Shown: in pieces, positions 23,089-35,000 of the stretch
Layout: each line of letters begins with the position of its first letter
Position numbering within the stretch: the stretch's first letter is position 1
Origin: Anas platyrhynchos
Lineage: Eukaryota > Chordata > Aves > Anseriformes > Anatidae
Length of the DNA: 64,000 nt
Direction: 5' to 3'
Assembly (NCBI RefSeq): GCF_047663525.1
Contig: NC_092604.1
Location: 10,370,001-10,434,000, forward strand
The notes under the pieces: model-generated
Database searches by the model: none
The model's input: the letters and a program-made list of their open reading frames with translations, nothing else
What the model was told of the DNA's origin: nothing
Made by a program: the position numbers and the translations under genes

Positions 23089-26000
23089 CTGCAAAACGCC
23101 CCCGTTGAGGTGCTGAGCACCCCAGGGCCCCGGCAGCACCCCCGCTGTCCCCACCACCAGCCCCCCCTCGGATCCCATTCCCCATCCAGCCCCCCCAAGC
23201 CCGCAGCAAGAGCAGAGCCACGGGGGAGCTCAGCGTGGCAAATCCACCTGGCGTGGATTTGGGGACCCCCAAAAGGCACAGACCCCACAGACGGCCCCAT
23301 GGCTGCCCAGAGCCTGTGTTTGTGGGGATGGGAGGTACCTGCGAGAGCCCGGATGTGGCAAAGGGGGCCCAGAACTGCCTCCTGAACCCACAATGTGATC
23401 CTCACCTTGTCCATCATGGCAAAAATCCGATCCACCCTTTTCTCCGGTGTGTTTTCCTCCTCGGGAAGCTCCACCGTGTTGCCCTGCAGCAGCAGGATGG
23501 GACACGGTCACACGCAGGCACAGCTCGTGTCCTGCTGGGCGGTGTCCCCAGCTGAGGGCACGCGTTTTTGTCCCCCCCCCATCCCCACCTGCAGCCCCCT
23601 CATGGCACAAACCCAGGCGGACCCGACGGCCGGGCGCTTACCACCATCTGGTAAATGGCATCCACGATGTCCAGCATCTCGTTCCTCGTGATGTACCCGT
23701 CGTTGTCCAAGTCGTACAGCTTAAACGCCCCTGCGAGAGAGATGTGGAGATGCCTGGGGCCTCGACACGTGCCCAGTCCCGATGGAAACCTGCTTCACCC
23801 CCTCACCGCCCCCCAAAGCCACCCCAAAGCCCAGGGCTGAGCCCGGCAGCGCCCCACGGGGCCACTTACACCTCAACTTCTCATCCAGCGTCCCCCTGGA
23901 GGTGACCGACAGCGCCTGGATGAACTCCGAGAACTCGATCCTCCCGTCCTGGGGGAGGAACAGAGGGGTGTGAAGGAGAGGAGGGGGCGAAGGTGCCGCT
24001 GCCAGCCCCATGCCACACGAGCCAGCCCCGTGCATCCCGGCGGTGCGAGCCAGCTGCCGGCGCACAAGGCGCAGCTGCCAGCATCCCACCGCGAGCGCTG
24101 CCCCCGCTGCGAGCGCAGGGGACACCTTGCGGGTGGGCTTTTGTCATCGAGACATCTCATTTCTCCTCTCTCGCCGCCTTTCCCCACGTGATTCTCATCG
24201 AATGAAGCGAGCGCGGGGGCTCGCTCGCTCCAGCTGCTCCGTTTTAATTTCACGCCCCGGGGAGCGCTGGAATATTTTGCGCCTCGAGCGTTGCGCAGCT
24301 GTTCCGAGGCACAGCACTGAGCTGAGCCAGGGGGGGAAGCAGCATGCTTGGTACCTGGGGGTCCCCTTGTGCCCCCCCTTGCCCAAATCACCACCAAACC
24401 CACCCTGCCAAAGCGCAGCCGCCGTCCCAGCCCTGAACCCCGTGCGCCGTGCCCGCGGCTCGCGGACTTACTTTGTTCTCGTCAAAGACGTTGAAAACAA
24501 AGGTGGCGAATTTGGTGGGATCGCCGAAGGGGAAGAACTGCTTGTAGATCTTCTGAAAGCCGGCGGCGTCGAGCTGCCCGCTGGGGCAGTCCTTGATGAA
24601 GCCCTTGTACCTGCGGAGGAAGGGCAGAGGGACGGGCGTTGCGCGGCTCCTCTCGCTCAGCGCACCCCCGGAGGCACGGAGGTGCTGGGTGCCCCCGGCC
24701 CCGCTCCCCTCGCTGTGCAGCACCCAACCCATAGGGCACGAGGTCCCGGTGGGCATCACGGAGCTGGAGAAGCGCTGAGTGGCCCCGGTGACACCGAGCA
24801 ATGCCCGGCAGCAGCCCAGGATTGAGCCACGTTCACGTTGCGCACTGGCAGGGGATGGGGACACCACAGCGGGGAGCACACGTGGCACATCCACACCTCA
24901 GGGCACAGCCCCAGAGCTGCAGCCACCCCCTAAATTCTGATCAAGGGAAGCTGACACCCTGCTGCCGAGCCAAATTCCCATTTAAAGACCCTCCCTCTGC
25001 AAGGCTCGCAGCAGAAGCCCCAAAAGCACCCCCAGGACCCCAGTGCCACGTGCCCATCCTACAGCAGCTCGGCTGTGCCATGGGATCAGGCACCCATGGG
25101 ACTCGTCCCGGCTGCCCCAGCCCCGGGCAGCTCCTTGGGCTGGGCACAGGGAGAGGGGCAGGAACCCTTTAAACCCCAAAAAAGAGCTGCTGCACCGGGG
25201 GCAATCCCAGAAGGTGCAGGGGAAGGGGACGGCCGGTTCCTGGGTGAGGGGACAGCACTGGGACCCCGTGGGACCCCCTGGGACCCCGCAGGGCACACGA
25301 GCATTATGCAAGGCCCTGTCTGGATCCGCCAGCACCCGCTGCAGCGGCCGAGGGCTGGAGGAGGAGGGGAAGGGGGCGGCGAGGTGGGAAACCAAAGTGC
25401 CGGTGACATCTTTTCCACGGTGCTGCAGCGCTGACTCATCGGGGTGGGGGGATGGGGGGGGGAGAAGGATGAGAGAAAGAGATAAAGAAAGAAAAGCTTG
25501 ACTGGTTTGATAGGGAGATGAAAGGGAAGCGGTGGCTTTTTTAGGGCGTCGCGTTTGGGGGGCGGAGGGGATGGGGTGGGTGCACGCTGCCAGAGAGGCA
25601 TCGCCGTGTCCTTGTCCCTGTCGGGGCCGGGCTGCCAAGGGACACCCGATGGCACCCCTGGGTGCTGGTGCCGTGCCTCAGTTTCCCCCACCTGGCTGCT
25701 GCAGGTCACCAAAGGCTGTGTCCAGCCCCAAAACCACCACGGGGTTGTGAACATCCAGGGGCCTGTTAGTAGGGGAAAGGCGCCCCGTGCCTTGGGCAAA
25801 CCTCTTGTGGGACCCTCTCCACTCAGTCCCCGAGCACCCCCGGCTCCTGCCCCGCACCCCCAGCACCTCACTGCCACGCAGTACTCACCACTGCTGCACC
25901 TCCTTCTCCGTAACTGCAAGAGGGAAAAAAATAAAAAAGAGGGGAAAAGAAGAAGAAAAAGGAATTTAGTGTTTGCCCAGTGCTGGTGCTGCTCTGCACT

Positions 26001-29000
26001 TCCCATAAGCCGCTTCCAGGCCTGGAAGGGGGAGGAGGTGCCCATGGGCACCACGTGCCCAAACCCAGGCTTTGCATCCCCGTGAGCTGCAGCCTCCGAG
26101 GCACAGCCCAGGGCTCACCAGGGGGTCACCCTGGCCCCCCCCAGCCCCAAAAGCAGGGAGCCTACAAGGACGTTTTGCTCCCTGCGAGGGGAGCACGGTG
26201 AGATGCTGTGAAACATGTGGGGCTGGTTCGTGCGAGCAGGACCCGGCCCTGCCCTCCCACCTCCCCGCAGCCAAAAGCATCCCCAAAACATCTGCAGGAA
26301 CGTCTGTTTTGGGGTGCCAGCATCCCCTCGACCAGGCTCACCAGCCCCTCGCCCCCCACCTGCTGCTGCCCTCCAGTCCTGGAGGAAAAGCTCGCTGCAG
26401 CTCCCGAGCCCTTTGCATGAGCCTGGTGCTTGGCAGCAGCTCCCTCTGGGTTTGCATGAACACACAGCATGTGAAATTTGGTTCCTTTCTGCAGCCCCCC
26501 CCCTCTCACCCCCCCTTCCCGGGATTATTTTTAGCTGCAATTGTCAGGTTTCCATGCGGTGCTGCCCGCCGGGGATCCCCCGCAGCAAACGCTCCGCGCC
26601 CCTGCGCACCTCCTGGGGGAGGAGGAGGGTGCCGAAGGCTGCGGGATTCACCCTGCAGAGCCCCCCCGACAGCAAACCGAGAGCAGCACGCGGTGCCGAT
26701 GGGGATGGTGACACGGACAGGGCTCTGACGGGCAGGGGGGGCGCGGTGCTGCTGGTGCCAAAATCATTTCAAGCACGTGGGACGGAGCAGGAGCTGTGCT
26801 GGGTGCCAGGTGGGCACGGAGCGCCCCAAGCATCCCGCCCCAGCGCACCCCTGGCACCGGCCTGAGCGTTCCTAATCAGATGTCAGGACACTCGGAGACC
26901 TGCAGCCTGCGATGCTTTTGCTTTGCCACCCCTTGGGGATCGCCACGTGGCTTTTCCAGCTCGGGATGCACCCGCCCAGCAATGGATGCTCACAGCACAT
27001 CGCAGCCAGCTTGGAATTCGCACGTTTCGCTACCCAGGTGCTCGCTGCCTCCGAAGCACACGGATGACGGCGGTGAAACACATCACCAAACCCATGCCGG
27101 GCCTCTGGGGGGGGTTCACAGGGCTTCGGAGAAACCCCAAAATACACCGACTAGAAGATGGTGAGCATCACCAGCCCTGAGCAGCTCCGGGTGCCGTTCT
27201 AGAGCTCGCCTTGCAGACAGCAGCCCCAGCTGAGGGCAGCTGCAGAGCCCAGAGGAGCTCAGCAGAGGAAAGGCTGTCACGGCGCGGGCGAGCACTCCGG
27301 GGAGCCCCAAACCCCAGCACCCCGCTGTGGGAGCGGTGCCGGGCTGGCACACGAGCAGGGAGCCCGCTGCCAGCACGCTGGCACGGGGGAGCGGCCTCGT
27401 TAGTCATTTCCCTTGCATCGCGCATCTAAATAATAATAAAAAAGCAATAGGTCTGAAATCCGCCGGGATAACGAGGCGGAGCGGAGATGTGTCAATGTGC
27501 AAACGGCTGATAAAAATAGAGAGCCGAGCCACATCAACAGATGCCAATTACCTTGGGTGGCAAATAAAAGGCAGCAGCCTTCCAGCAGAAGGATTTACGA
27601 CGTGCCTGGCAAAAGGCGCAGGGCGCAAAGGGCAAGGGCTGGCGGGAGGTGGGTGCGAAGGCAGGGGGGGTCCCAGCCCCAGGATCCCCACACACCACAG
27701 CCCCGAAGGGTGCAGCAGGGTTGGGCTCTGTGGGATGGCAGCCAAAGGGTCGGCTTGGTGGGGGCTGCGGGGGCAGGAGTGGGGAGAAAGGCTCAGGGAT
27801 GCTCAGCACCCAGGCTGGAGGATGCTGGTGGGGTTTGGCTGCGCCACTGGGGGGATTTGGAGGGTTGTTTTGGCAGGGGTGTTTGGTAGGAGGAGAGTGG
27901 TCGTGGGAAAGGGTCGCACAGGAGTGTCCTTCCAAAAGAGATGCTGAGCAACGCCTCGATCAGATGCAGCCTTCTGTGCACACATCCCCTGGCACCAGGA
28001 TACCCGTCGGAGCTAACGGGATTTGCGCCTGGAGGATGTGCAGAGGTGCCCCCAGGTACCAGCCCCGTGGCCCCAGGCTCTCATGGAAACCAACAAAGGC
28101 AGGTGGGAGGAGGAAGAGGAGGAGGAGGAAGAGCAGGACCTGGAGCAGCGCTGGGGACAGCGGCAGCAGCGTGGGGACACGGCCAGGTGCTCAGCTCAGC
28201 ACCTCTGGGAGATTCACGTTTCGCTCTCTCGCGCTCGGCTTTTCTCCCACCGTGCTATTTCGGTCCTGGGAGCTGCCTTTCAACTCCAGCAGGAAACAAT
28301 TAAGAAATCTGTGCTTTTTTTAGTACAGGAGAAACGCTGGTAACGACACGCGCGGGCTGGGCGGAGGGCGGGGATGCAGCCGGCTGCCTGGCACCCGCGG
28401 GGAGCGCGCCCTGCTCCGGGCACTGCCCCTGGGGCTCCCTGGGCCCTGCAGGGAGGGATCCTCAGCTCCGAGGGTTTCCATATCTGCAGTTACCGAGCCC
28501 AGGCAGGTCACTGCTTTGCGGCTGCGTCTTCCAACTGGCCCAACCTCACCGGGTTTGGATGCTCTGGGCAGCACCGATGAGGGATGCTGAGGAGCGTCCC
28601 TGCAGCAGGGAGCTGCGGCCACGTAAACCTGGGGGGCACGGCACCCTCCTGGCCGAGCTGAGCTGCCAGGGGGTGCATGCAGGAGCAGGGCTGCCCCCCA
28701 CACCCCTCCCAAGCCGTCCTCAGCAGCTCAGGGCGCTCAGCATCTCTCCGGCACGCAGAGCGCACCCGAGCTTACAGAAAGTGCGGCGGCTGCTGCATTC
28801 CCCTCCCCCCCCCAGCATCGATTCCGGCGCGATGCTGAGCTGATGCAAATCAATTTGCAGCGATACAACACAGGCAGGCTCGACCCCGAGCGCTCAAGGA
28901 CAAGGGATTGCCCGCAGCGCGTCCCAGCGGAGTGGGGCCCCGCTCTGCGGTGCCGGGGGCGCACATCCCCAACGCCCTGGGGCTCAGCGGTGGTCCCCCA

Positions 29001-32000
29001 GGGACGGACGGCCCACAGAGGCTTTGGGGCTATAAATAGTGCACGTAGCTGCTCCTTAATGGATGCAGCGCGCCCTGGGACCCTGCGGGATGAAAGGCAC
29101 TAAATAAAAGCTGGGTTCAGGTATTCATTATGAACCGTGATGCTGGAGGAGGCATCGCCGAGCTGGGAGCCCCCGCGCCGCGCTGCAGCCGCCCTCCCTC
29201 CCGCAGGCACAACGCCGTCAGCACCGATGTTTCCGCCTCTCTTGTCAAAGCGTGGGGAAAGGCACGGGGAAATGCTGAGCACAGGGGCAGGAGCAGCACA
29301 GGAGCTGCCCCAACCCATGCCCACGGGCCCTCGCTGCCCCTTTGCAGCACCCCCAGGTGCGTCCCCGCTCCCATCTCAGCCAGGAGGAAGGTTTCGGCCC
29401 CGCATCCCACACCGTGCACAGGGACACCCAGCACCAAGGGGACAAACCTCAGCTCCCAGCTCCCTCAAGCAGCACCCAGCCCCCTGCTCCCAGCTCCCAG
29501 GACCCCAAACTCCCACCCTCCTGCCCCCTCCTCCCCATCAATCCCCAGCAGTGACAGCGCTGTCACCACCCGCCCTCCGCATGCCCCCTCTCTTCCCACC
29601 ACCCAGCTGCCACTGCAGCAAGAAACAGCTCCGGTTAATCATTGCTCGAGCCCGTTAATTTGTTTGCCAGGCTGCGAGGAGAGGAGGACGCGGGGCTGCG
29701 AGTCCCCACCCGCGCTGTGCCCGCGTGGGAGCTCATTATTTATAGGACCAGGGCAAGGACGGGGCAGCTGTAGGGCTGCGGGAGAGATGGCCGGACCCCA
29801 ACCCCTCTGGGGACGCTTCTCTCACATGACAGCACCCTGACCCCAACAGGGCTGCCAGATCAGGAAAACCAGAGTTAATTATTTCCAGCCACAAATGGCA
29901 CTCGGCCTCCAGCTTACCTAAAGACGACGCTCTCCGGGCAGGTGGATGCTTGAGGCCTCCTAAACCTCCCTGGGATGCTCAGTGCAGCGCCCAGGCGAGG
30001 GTAAATTGGGCACCCACGTGTGTGCAGAGCGTGTGCTCCTGCATGAGCAAAATGTGAGCTCACACGTGAGTCAACTGGGCACCCACGGGTGTGCCAAGTG
30101 GGCACCCATGTGTGTGCCAGCCGGGCGCCCATGCGTGCACTGCATGGGCACTGCAAAAATAAACTGTGCGGCTCTATGCGGACAAGTTGGGCACTCATGC
30201 ATAAATTATTTGGGTGCTCCTGTGCAGATGATTGGGTGCTCATGTATAACTTCATGGGGCGATCGTGCACGCACTGCCAGGGTGCTCAGGCGTGAGCAAA
30301 AGGGGGACTCAGGCGTGACCGCGCTGGGCACTCGCGTGTGGTTCTGTTGGGTGCTCGTGCATTTATCGGGCACTCATGCATGAACTAATTGAGCACTCAG
30401 GAGTAAATTAGTGTAATTAGCAGATTACACACTTGTGCACGTACTAATTGGGTGCTCAGGCGTGAATGGATCAGGTGCTCGTGCATAAATTAATTGGACC
30501 CTTGAGCGAGAACCGATGGGGGGCACAGGCACCAAGGAACTGGGCGCGTGCAGGGACCAGCGTGCGACCGAGCACCAGCCAACTGGGCGCCCATGCATAA
30601 ATTAACTGGGTGCTCCTATGCCAATTAATTGTGCGCTCGTGTGTGCACTAATTGGGCACTCATGTGTGAACTTATTGGGTGCTGACGCGTAAATTAACGG
30701 GGCGCTCATGCATGAGCTAATTGGCCCCTGATGCGTAAAACAACGCGGCGCTCCCGCGTGAACCCAGCGCACCCTGCAATTTGTGCCCAACACACTCCAC
30801 CCCTCACCTCTGCCAAACACATAGTTAAGGATTGTCTGAAGATAAATGTGTTATAAACTCCGCTTTCAACATCGTCACAATGTTAGTCTGCATCAATTAC
30901 AAACCGCGCTGCTCCTCCCCGCGCACAGGCAGCCGGGACCAGCAGGACGCACGAGTGCTCGCTGAGATTCGCTCCTTGCCCTGGGATTGGGGTTGCAGGG
31001 ACGAGCACCATGGCCTGAACCAATCCCCACTGCACGTGGAGCCCTTTGCCCGTGGGCTTGCAGCAGGTTTCACACCTCATTCTGCCAAACACGTAACCGT
31101 GAGGGTCGGGGCATCTTGTCCAGGACCCCCAGCCCAAACTACAGCCCTTGGCCCTACAGAGCGGGTTGCGGGGTTAACAGCATCACAGCCGGAATGGTTG
31201 TTACAGATTTCAAGCCTCTCCCCACAAAGCACGCCCCAAGCAGGCAGCAGCAGCTCAAGCCCTTAACCAGGCTTTAGCCAGGACTGCAACGGTCCAGGCA
31301 AGGACTGAAAACAGCGCTGGAAGCACCCACAGACTCACGCGTGCAAGAGCGATGGGGCGTCCCCCAGACCCCAAAATGCACTGAACGGCACCAGCCGGTG
31401 CCGTGTGGCCGTTCCCCTTTTGGGGAGCAAAACGCCTGCCATGTGCCTTGGGACACGGCTTGTGCCCGGGGACTTTGTGCAGGCAGAGGGGGAGGAAAGC
31501 AGCAGCTTGCCCGGGGCCGGCTGGAGCGTGGGCACGGAAACTCCTCCAGCAAACAGCACGCCCCCAGCTCCGGCACCAAACTCCCCCGGCACGCAGCACA
31601 GGGCTGCAGGGACGTGACACCCCCAGGCTGCTGCAGCACTGGGGGCTTGCTGCTGGCCCCAACATCACCCAGCCCACCCCGTGCCTCCTGCCCTGCTCTG
31701 TCACTTCGGGTAGTGGGGCCAGGACCATCCATCGTCCCCTTTTAGGGCGCTGCAGGGCTCCCCCAAATCCCCACGGTACATTTGGTGACGGCAGCTTTTA
31801 AGATACGCCGCACGTCAGCACTTCAGAAATGTGGGTTGTTCGGCCCTGACGACTTGGTTTCATTTAAATTCTGGATTAAATATGTAACCGACGTCCTGGT
31901 TAAACATTACGGAGCGCGCTGCCTTCCTGCCCCCCAGCAGGGCTCAGCCCCACGGCTACCGGACTGCCCGAGGACTCGATCCGCTCCCCCTCCTGCTCCA

Positions 32001-35000
32001 GGTCACCCCCATGGACACAACCATGGGAACAGCCTGACCGCCGATGCTGTGGCCAGCCCCGAAGTATTTCCTTCTGCTAACCCAAACCCTGCGTGCCCAC
32101 AGCTCCTCCCCACGCACCCCAGCAGCGCTGCCCACACGTCCCCAAGGGGGGACCCATCCTCAGCATCCCATTGCCACCGTCCTCCTCCTAGCGCCCTCGT
32201 TGTAGGGTTACCAGCACCGCCAGAGCTGCCTGCCTCTCAGAGGGGGACACAGCCACCCCAGCACACACGGCCCCGCGAGCCGCTCTGCTCTCATCTCCCC
32301 CCGCGGCTGACACGGGCAGCAAAACCAATATGCAGTTAAAATCCCTTTTAGACTGCATTAAATATTCAAGGGGCCGACAGCAGGCTTTGGAAATCGGGTT
32401 CGGGGAAGAAGCAGCAGTCGCTCTTTGCAGCACAGGCAGCAGAGGAAGGGCAGAGCACTGAGCCCGGGCTGGGGAGTTAAGGAATCAGGCTGAAGGCTCC
32501 CACGGCACAAGCCGGTGGCTGCAGCAGGTTTCTCCCTGGCTCTGTTGGATCCCAGCTTCCCCACGAGCCGAGGCAGCGATGCCCCACGGCACAGCCAGCC
32601 CTGCCTCCATGCAGAGACAAAAAACAAGCCCCGGAGGGCGAGCGGCTTGCAGGGGGCAGGGGAAGCGAGCCCTGCTCCGGCACAGCCCCCGGCACAGCTC
32701 GGGTCCTGTCCCCAGCACAGGGAACCCACGGCAGCAGCCACCGAAGAGCCACGGCATGGGGCAGGGCACCCCGGGCGCATCACTGGTGAAGGGGGTGGGG
32801 ACCCTGGGTGCCTTTTCTTAGGGCTCCCCCTGTCCTAAGAGGGCCCAGAAGGCGAGGAAGGCACAAAGCGAGGCCACGAATGTCCCCCCCTGATCATTGG
32901 GCTCCTCCCTGAAGCAGCCGCTTCCTTTGATGCCTTCAGAGCCTCTTGTTTCACAACCTTAATTATAACGGCAGCAGCAAAGGTCAGCAGAGTGGTTAAG
33001 CAGATCCATTAACATGTCAGGGGATAAATGAAATGTGATTCTTCCGATGCCTTCGCAGCACCAGGCCGTGGCTGCCTCGCTCGGTTGTGGGGTGGGGGCC
33101 AAGGTCCCCCTCGTGTCCCCTCCTCGTGTCCCCCCCGGGGACCACAGGGACAGGGTGCCGCAGGTCTGAAGCCCCAAAGCTCGCTGTGCTCACACCTACC
33201 CTGGGACAACGAGATGTGGGATTTGCCACGAGGAGAGCAGGGTCTCCCTGGGGAGGGGGCTGCAGGTGCTCTCCAGGCCACCACAGCCCCCTGGAGACAT
33301 AAAATTGGGTCCCCCCCCCCTCCAAGATCGCAGTGACCGGGAGCCTGCACCACAGCCACCACCTCTGCAGCACCCGGGCTGGGCGCTCCCATCCCCAAAT
33401 TCCCTTTTGGGCTCCTGCAAATGCCTTTATGCACCAAAAGCAGCCAGCAGCAGCTCGGCCTCCAGCCGGAGGGCTTCCAGCACTGGGCTTGCGCCCACCT
33501 CGGCACCCCAAGGGGAGGCTGCAGCCCCACACCACCCGCTCACCCCCAAGGAGAGGATCCCGAGGCACCGGCTACCCCAAAATGGTGCACACAGGGCAGA
33601 GAGAAGGGACACGGGGCTGGTGCTACACCCAGCCACTGCGACCTCCCCACACTCTGGGTGTTTCCCCCATCGTTTGCTGGCACCGGGTGCTCAGGCACCG
33701 GGCTTGCTTCTCACCAGCGTGCCCCAATTTCCACCGGGTGAGCAACAGGAGGGATTCCAACACCAACCAGCCTGGCAGAGGAACCCAAAGCCCGGGGCCA
33801 AACACTTTGGAGGATAAAAATAAACCCACAGCGGGGAGCCACCGACGCGCTCCGCTGTGCCACCCGGCCCCCTGCTCCTCCCCACGGCCCCGGCTCCATC
33901 CCTGCACCCCCCCAGCCGAGGAACCCCCCCGGTTTCCTGGCTGCAAACTGCTGCAGCTGGAGAATTTTCTTCCTTTTCCCCGCAGAATTTAGCCAGCCGC
34001 CCCGTAACTACCAATCGATATGTTTGTAGTTTGCTCTTAAACTAATGCCCATTAATTCAATGCATTACTGTCGAGCAACAGAGCCAATTTTGCGGCTTAT
34101 TGTAAAAGAGCAGAAAATGATGATGCCGGAGTGAGCTGAAAATCCACAAAATAGATCACAGTGGGTGGGACGCGGCTCCTGGGAAAAAGAGCATCTTCCT
34201 CTGCTCGCACCCTCTGCAGCCCGGGCACCGTTCCCGTGCCTCCCCCAGCACCCCGGGTCCCGGGGGGGGGTCACGGCTGGCGTGGAAATAAGGCACTGTT
34301 AGGGGGGCTGCAGCGGGGAAAAAGCTGCGGAGAGCAAACTTGGAGAGCAACCCCCAGAAACGACCAGAGGGAAAAAGCTGAATTGTGCTTTTCCAAAGCA
34401 CCCTCAGACTTTTAAGCCTGTTTTGTGATTTGGAGGGCTGCCGGCACGGTGGTGGTGCTGCGAGCAGGGACACCCGGCGCTGCGTTTCTCTGCCTGGAGT
34501 CCATGGAGAGCCCTTCCCAAGCACCACGCACGCTCTGCGCCCACACCTGCTTTGCACAAGCTGCCCTCGAGGCCTGGCCAGGACCTTCACAACACCCCAG
34601 GACCTTCACAAGCTCAGCAGAACCCACTCCCAAATCCCACGGTGGCCCTGGTGCAAGCACCTGGAGCTAAATCCCCAGCGAAGAGGGGAGCCGGGCACGG
34701 CCCCAGCGAGAAGGGGGCTCCTCGAGTCTCCAGCATTAACACCCCCGGGACAAAACCCACAGCAGCCAAACCTGTCTCTGAGCTACCTCAGCGAGGCACG
34801 GGGAGGATTAATAATAAATTAATGATTATAAAGCACTCTGAGAGCTTTTGGATGAGAGGCTCCATGGAAGCACAAGGCAGGAGACGATTTATTATTCATT
34901 ACCGCTGCCGTTCCTCCCGCACGCTCCCGCACAGCAGCAGCCCGGCCCCCAAGGAAGGCTGAGGCCTTGCAGGGCTCGCTTGGTGCTGCCAGATTTTCGT

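Noticed and set aside
29914..30383. Repeated peptide-like frames through the 23-bp array
   Set aside because: The period is not a multiple of three and frames end quickly. The apparent peptide repeats are a by-product of the DNA repeat.
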